NCBI GenBank assembly: GCA_005879095.1
Contig: VBLM01000170.1
Span: 3,175 to 23,353, forward strand
From: Deltaproteobacteria bacterium
GTDB taxonomy: Bacteria; Myxococcota; Myxococcia; Myxococcales; 40CM-4-68-19
DNA: 20,179 nt
Reading direction: 5' to 3'
Made by a program: the position numbers and the translations under genes
Notes under the pieces: model-generated
The model's input: only the letters and a program-made list of their open reading frames with translations
What the model was told of the DNA's origin: nothing
The model's database searches: none
Shown: positions 16,016 through 20,179 of the stretch, piece after piece
Layout: every line of letters begins with the position of its first letter
How positions within the stretch are numbered: the stretch's first letter is position 1

Positions 16016-16044
16016 TTGACGCGCCCGGGCGTCGTCATTAGTGT
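16016..16044 (+). promoter_or_regulatory. Putative sigma-70-type promoter of thiC
   Basis: TTGACG (16016-16021) and TAGTGT (16039-16044) are separated by 17 bp. The -35 matches five of six consensus bases, the -10 three of six. Transcription would begin around 16051, so the leader would be only some 15 nt, just enough for the ribosome binding site GGAGGAAG (16057-16064). There is no room for a TPP riboswitch, and no CTGAGA-type thi-box is seen between 15982 and 16066. Confidence 0.42.
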
Positions 16045-16066
16045 CCCTTCCCCCTCGGAGGAAGTC

Positions 16067-19658
<3,592 letters not shown>

Positions 19659-19728
19659 TCAAGGGTAGGCGCGCGCCCGATGCCGGTAACTTGTTTTTGA
19701 TCGCACACCGGGCACGATGGAGCGCATC

Positions 19729-19740
19729 CCTTTCGAAAGG
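19729..19740 (+). promoter_or_regulatory. Palindrome CCTTTCGAAAGG overlapping the ribosome binding site of the last gene
   Basis: A perfect 12-bp palindrome, extendable to 18 positions with one mismatched pair, covers the AAAGGAA Shine-Dalgarno (19736-19742) that lies five bases before the ATG at 19748. A dimeric repressor could bind it, or the RNA could partly hide the ribosome site. A hairpin of it would have almost no loop, so a protein site is more plausible. Chance cannot be ruled out. The rest of the 89-nt gap 19659-19747 shows a short T-run (19693-19697) but no clear terminator or promoter. Confidence 0.3.
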
Positions 19741-19747
19741 AATACCG

Positions 19748-20179
19748 ATGAACTCGAAGCTCCTCCTCGCCGCTCCGCTCGCCCTGCTCGCCGCTTGCGG
19801 CAGCAGCGGCAACGCGGCCTTGTCCAAGACGTTCAACTACGATGCGGCGCAAGCGCCGACCACGGCCGAACAGTCCGCGGGAAGCTCGGCGCAGACCAGC
19901 GTCTCGAGCACGGCTTCGTTCAGCGGCACGCCCACCGCGGAGAACGGCGCAGCGCTCGCCGGCGTCGCGCTCGACCTGGCCGGCGCGGCGCTCGGTGACG
20001 CGGCCTTCGGCATGGCCTCCCCCGGCGCGATCAAGGGCGCCCTGACCCGCGCCGCGGACGCCGGGTTCGACACCTGTGCCACGGTGGCTGCGAACAAGGT
20101 GACGTTCAACAACTGCGTACAGACCGAGAGCGGCTTCAGCGTCTCGCTCAACGGCAGCATCACCGCCACCGCCGGCCAC
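19748..20179 (+). CDS. Secreted lipoprotein, Ala/Ser/Thr-rich (3' end outside window)
   Basis: The first 144 codons of a gene that runs off the right edge. MNSKLLLAAPLALLAAC is a clean lipoprotein signal with lipobox LAAC and Cys17, followed by a Gly-Ser linker. Residues 24-70 are rich in Ala, Ser and Thr (TAEQSAGSSAQTSVSSTASF), as in surface linkers. Then an Ala/Gly helix (GVALDLAGAALGDAAFGMAS) precedes a part with two cysteines, FDTCATVAANKVTFNNC, and beta-like FSVSLNGSITATAG. The two cysteines could form a disulfide outside the cytoplasm. I do not recognise a family; similar short lipoproteins are common in myxobacteria. The start is supported by AAAGGAA five bases upstream. Confidence 0.75.
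   Translation, partial: MNSKLLLAAPLALLAACGSSGNAALSKTFNYDAAQAPTTAEQSAGSSAQTSVSSTASFSGTPTAENGAALAGVALDLAGAALGDAAFGMASPGAIKGALTRAADAGFDTCATVAANKVTFNNCVQTESGFSVSLNGSITATAGH

Noticed and set aside
15982..16066. TPP riboswitch upstream of thiC
   Set aside because: Only 85 bases are available, no CTGAGA-type conserved motif is present, and the best promoter leaves a leader of about 15 nt.
19668..19697. Terminator from GGCGCGCGCC plus the later T-run after the permease gene
   Set aside because: The palindrome leaves no loop and the T-run lies about 15 bases away, so it does not have terminator geometry.

Overview
The window is very GC-rich, densely packed bacterial chromosome. The gene set points to Myxococcota or a related former deltaproteobacterial lineage: an RpoH-like sigma factor of the SigB/SigC type, several small lipoproteins, an S46 peptidase, a ThiC of the shorter class and an Lhr helicase next to a Fpg/Nei-type zinc-finger protein. 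This placement is an inference from gene content. There is no rRNA, tRNA, CRISPR array or recognisable transposase gene.

Layout. From 1 to 5258 the minus strand carries lhr (large repair helicase, split by a frameshift), a nei/fpg remnant and the start of a ccsB-type cytochrome c assembly gene. Divergent from lhr is a sigma factor (5448-6164) closed by a strong intrinsic terminator with a GAAA loop (6186-6223). Next come two overlapping lipoprotein genes: a HExxH metalloprotease-TPR protein and a TonB-C-like protein. They converge on an aldo/keto reductase (8065-9087, minus). An unrecognised plus-strand gene (9129-10237, frameshifted) converges on a coupled pair of unrecognised minus-strand genes (10332-12973). 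An 83-nt perfect-arm hairpin fills the gap between them. Divergent from that pair is an S46 peptidase gene lacking its catalytic serine segment (13032-15068). It converges with a two-domain lipoprotein (15055-15981, minus). A thiC gene damaged at three places (16067-17370) is chained by GTGA overlaps to an ABC ATPase and a frame-disrupted permease. The window ends in the start of another lipoprotein.

How the genes work together. Lhr and Nei would be a DNA repair pair. The ABC ATPase and permease form one ABC-2-type transporter, whose co-transcription with thiC is suggested by the overlaps. The two genes at 10332-12973 look like a coupled unit of unknown role.

The most striking property is a repeated defect. 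Lhr, Nei, ThiC (three times) and the S46 peptidase, and possibly the permease and the 9129-10237 gene, each lack a short internal block. The block often holds the family's most conserved motif, while the flanking protein is well preserved. Either several genes here are recent pseudogenes made by small deletions, or the assembly has dropped conserved segments. No convincing new defence or mobile system is visible. The best candidates for undescribed biology are the unrecognised two-gene unit, the hairpin repeat family and three islands of AT-rich rare codons.
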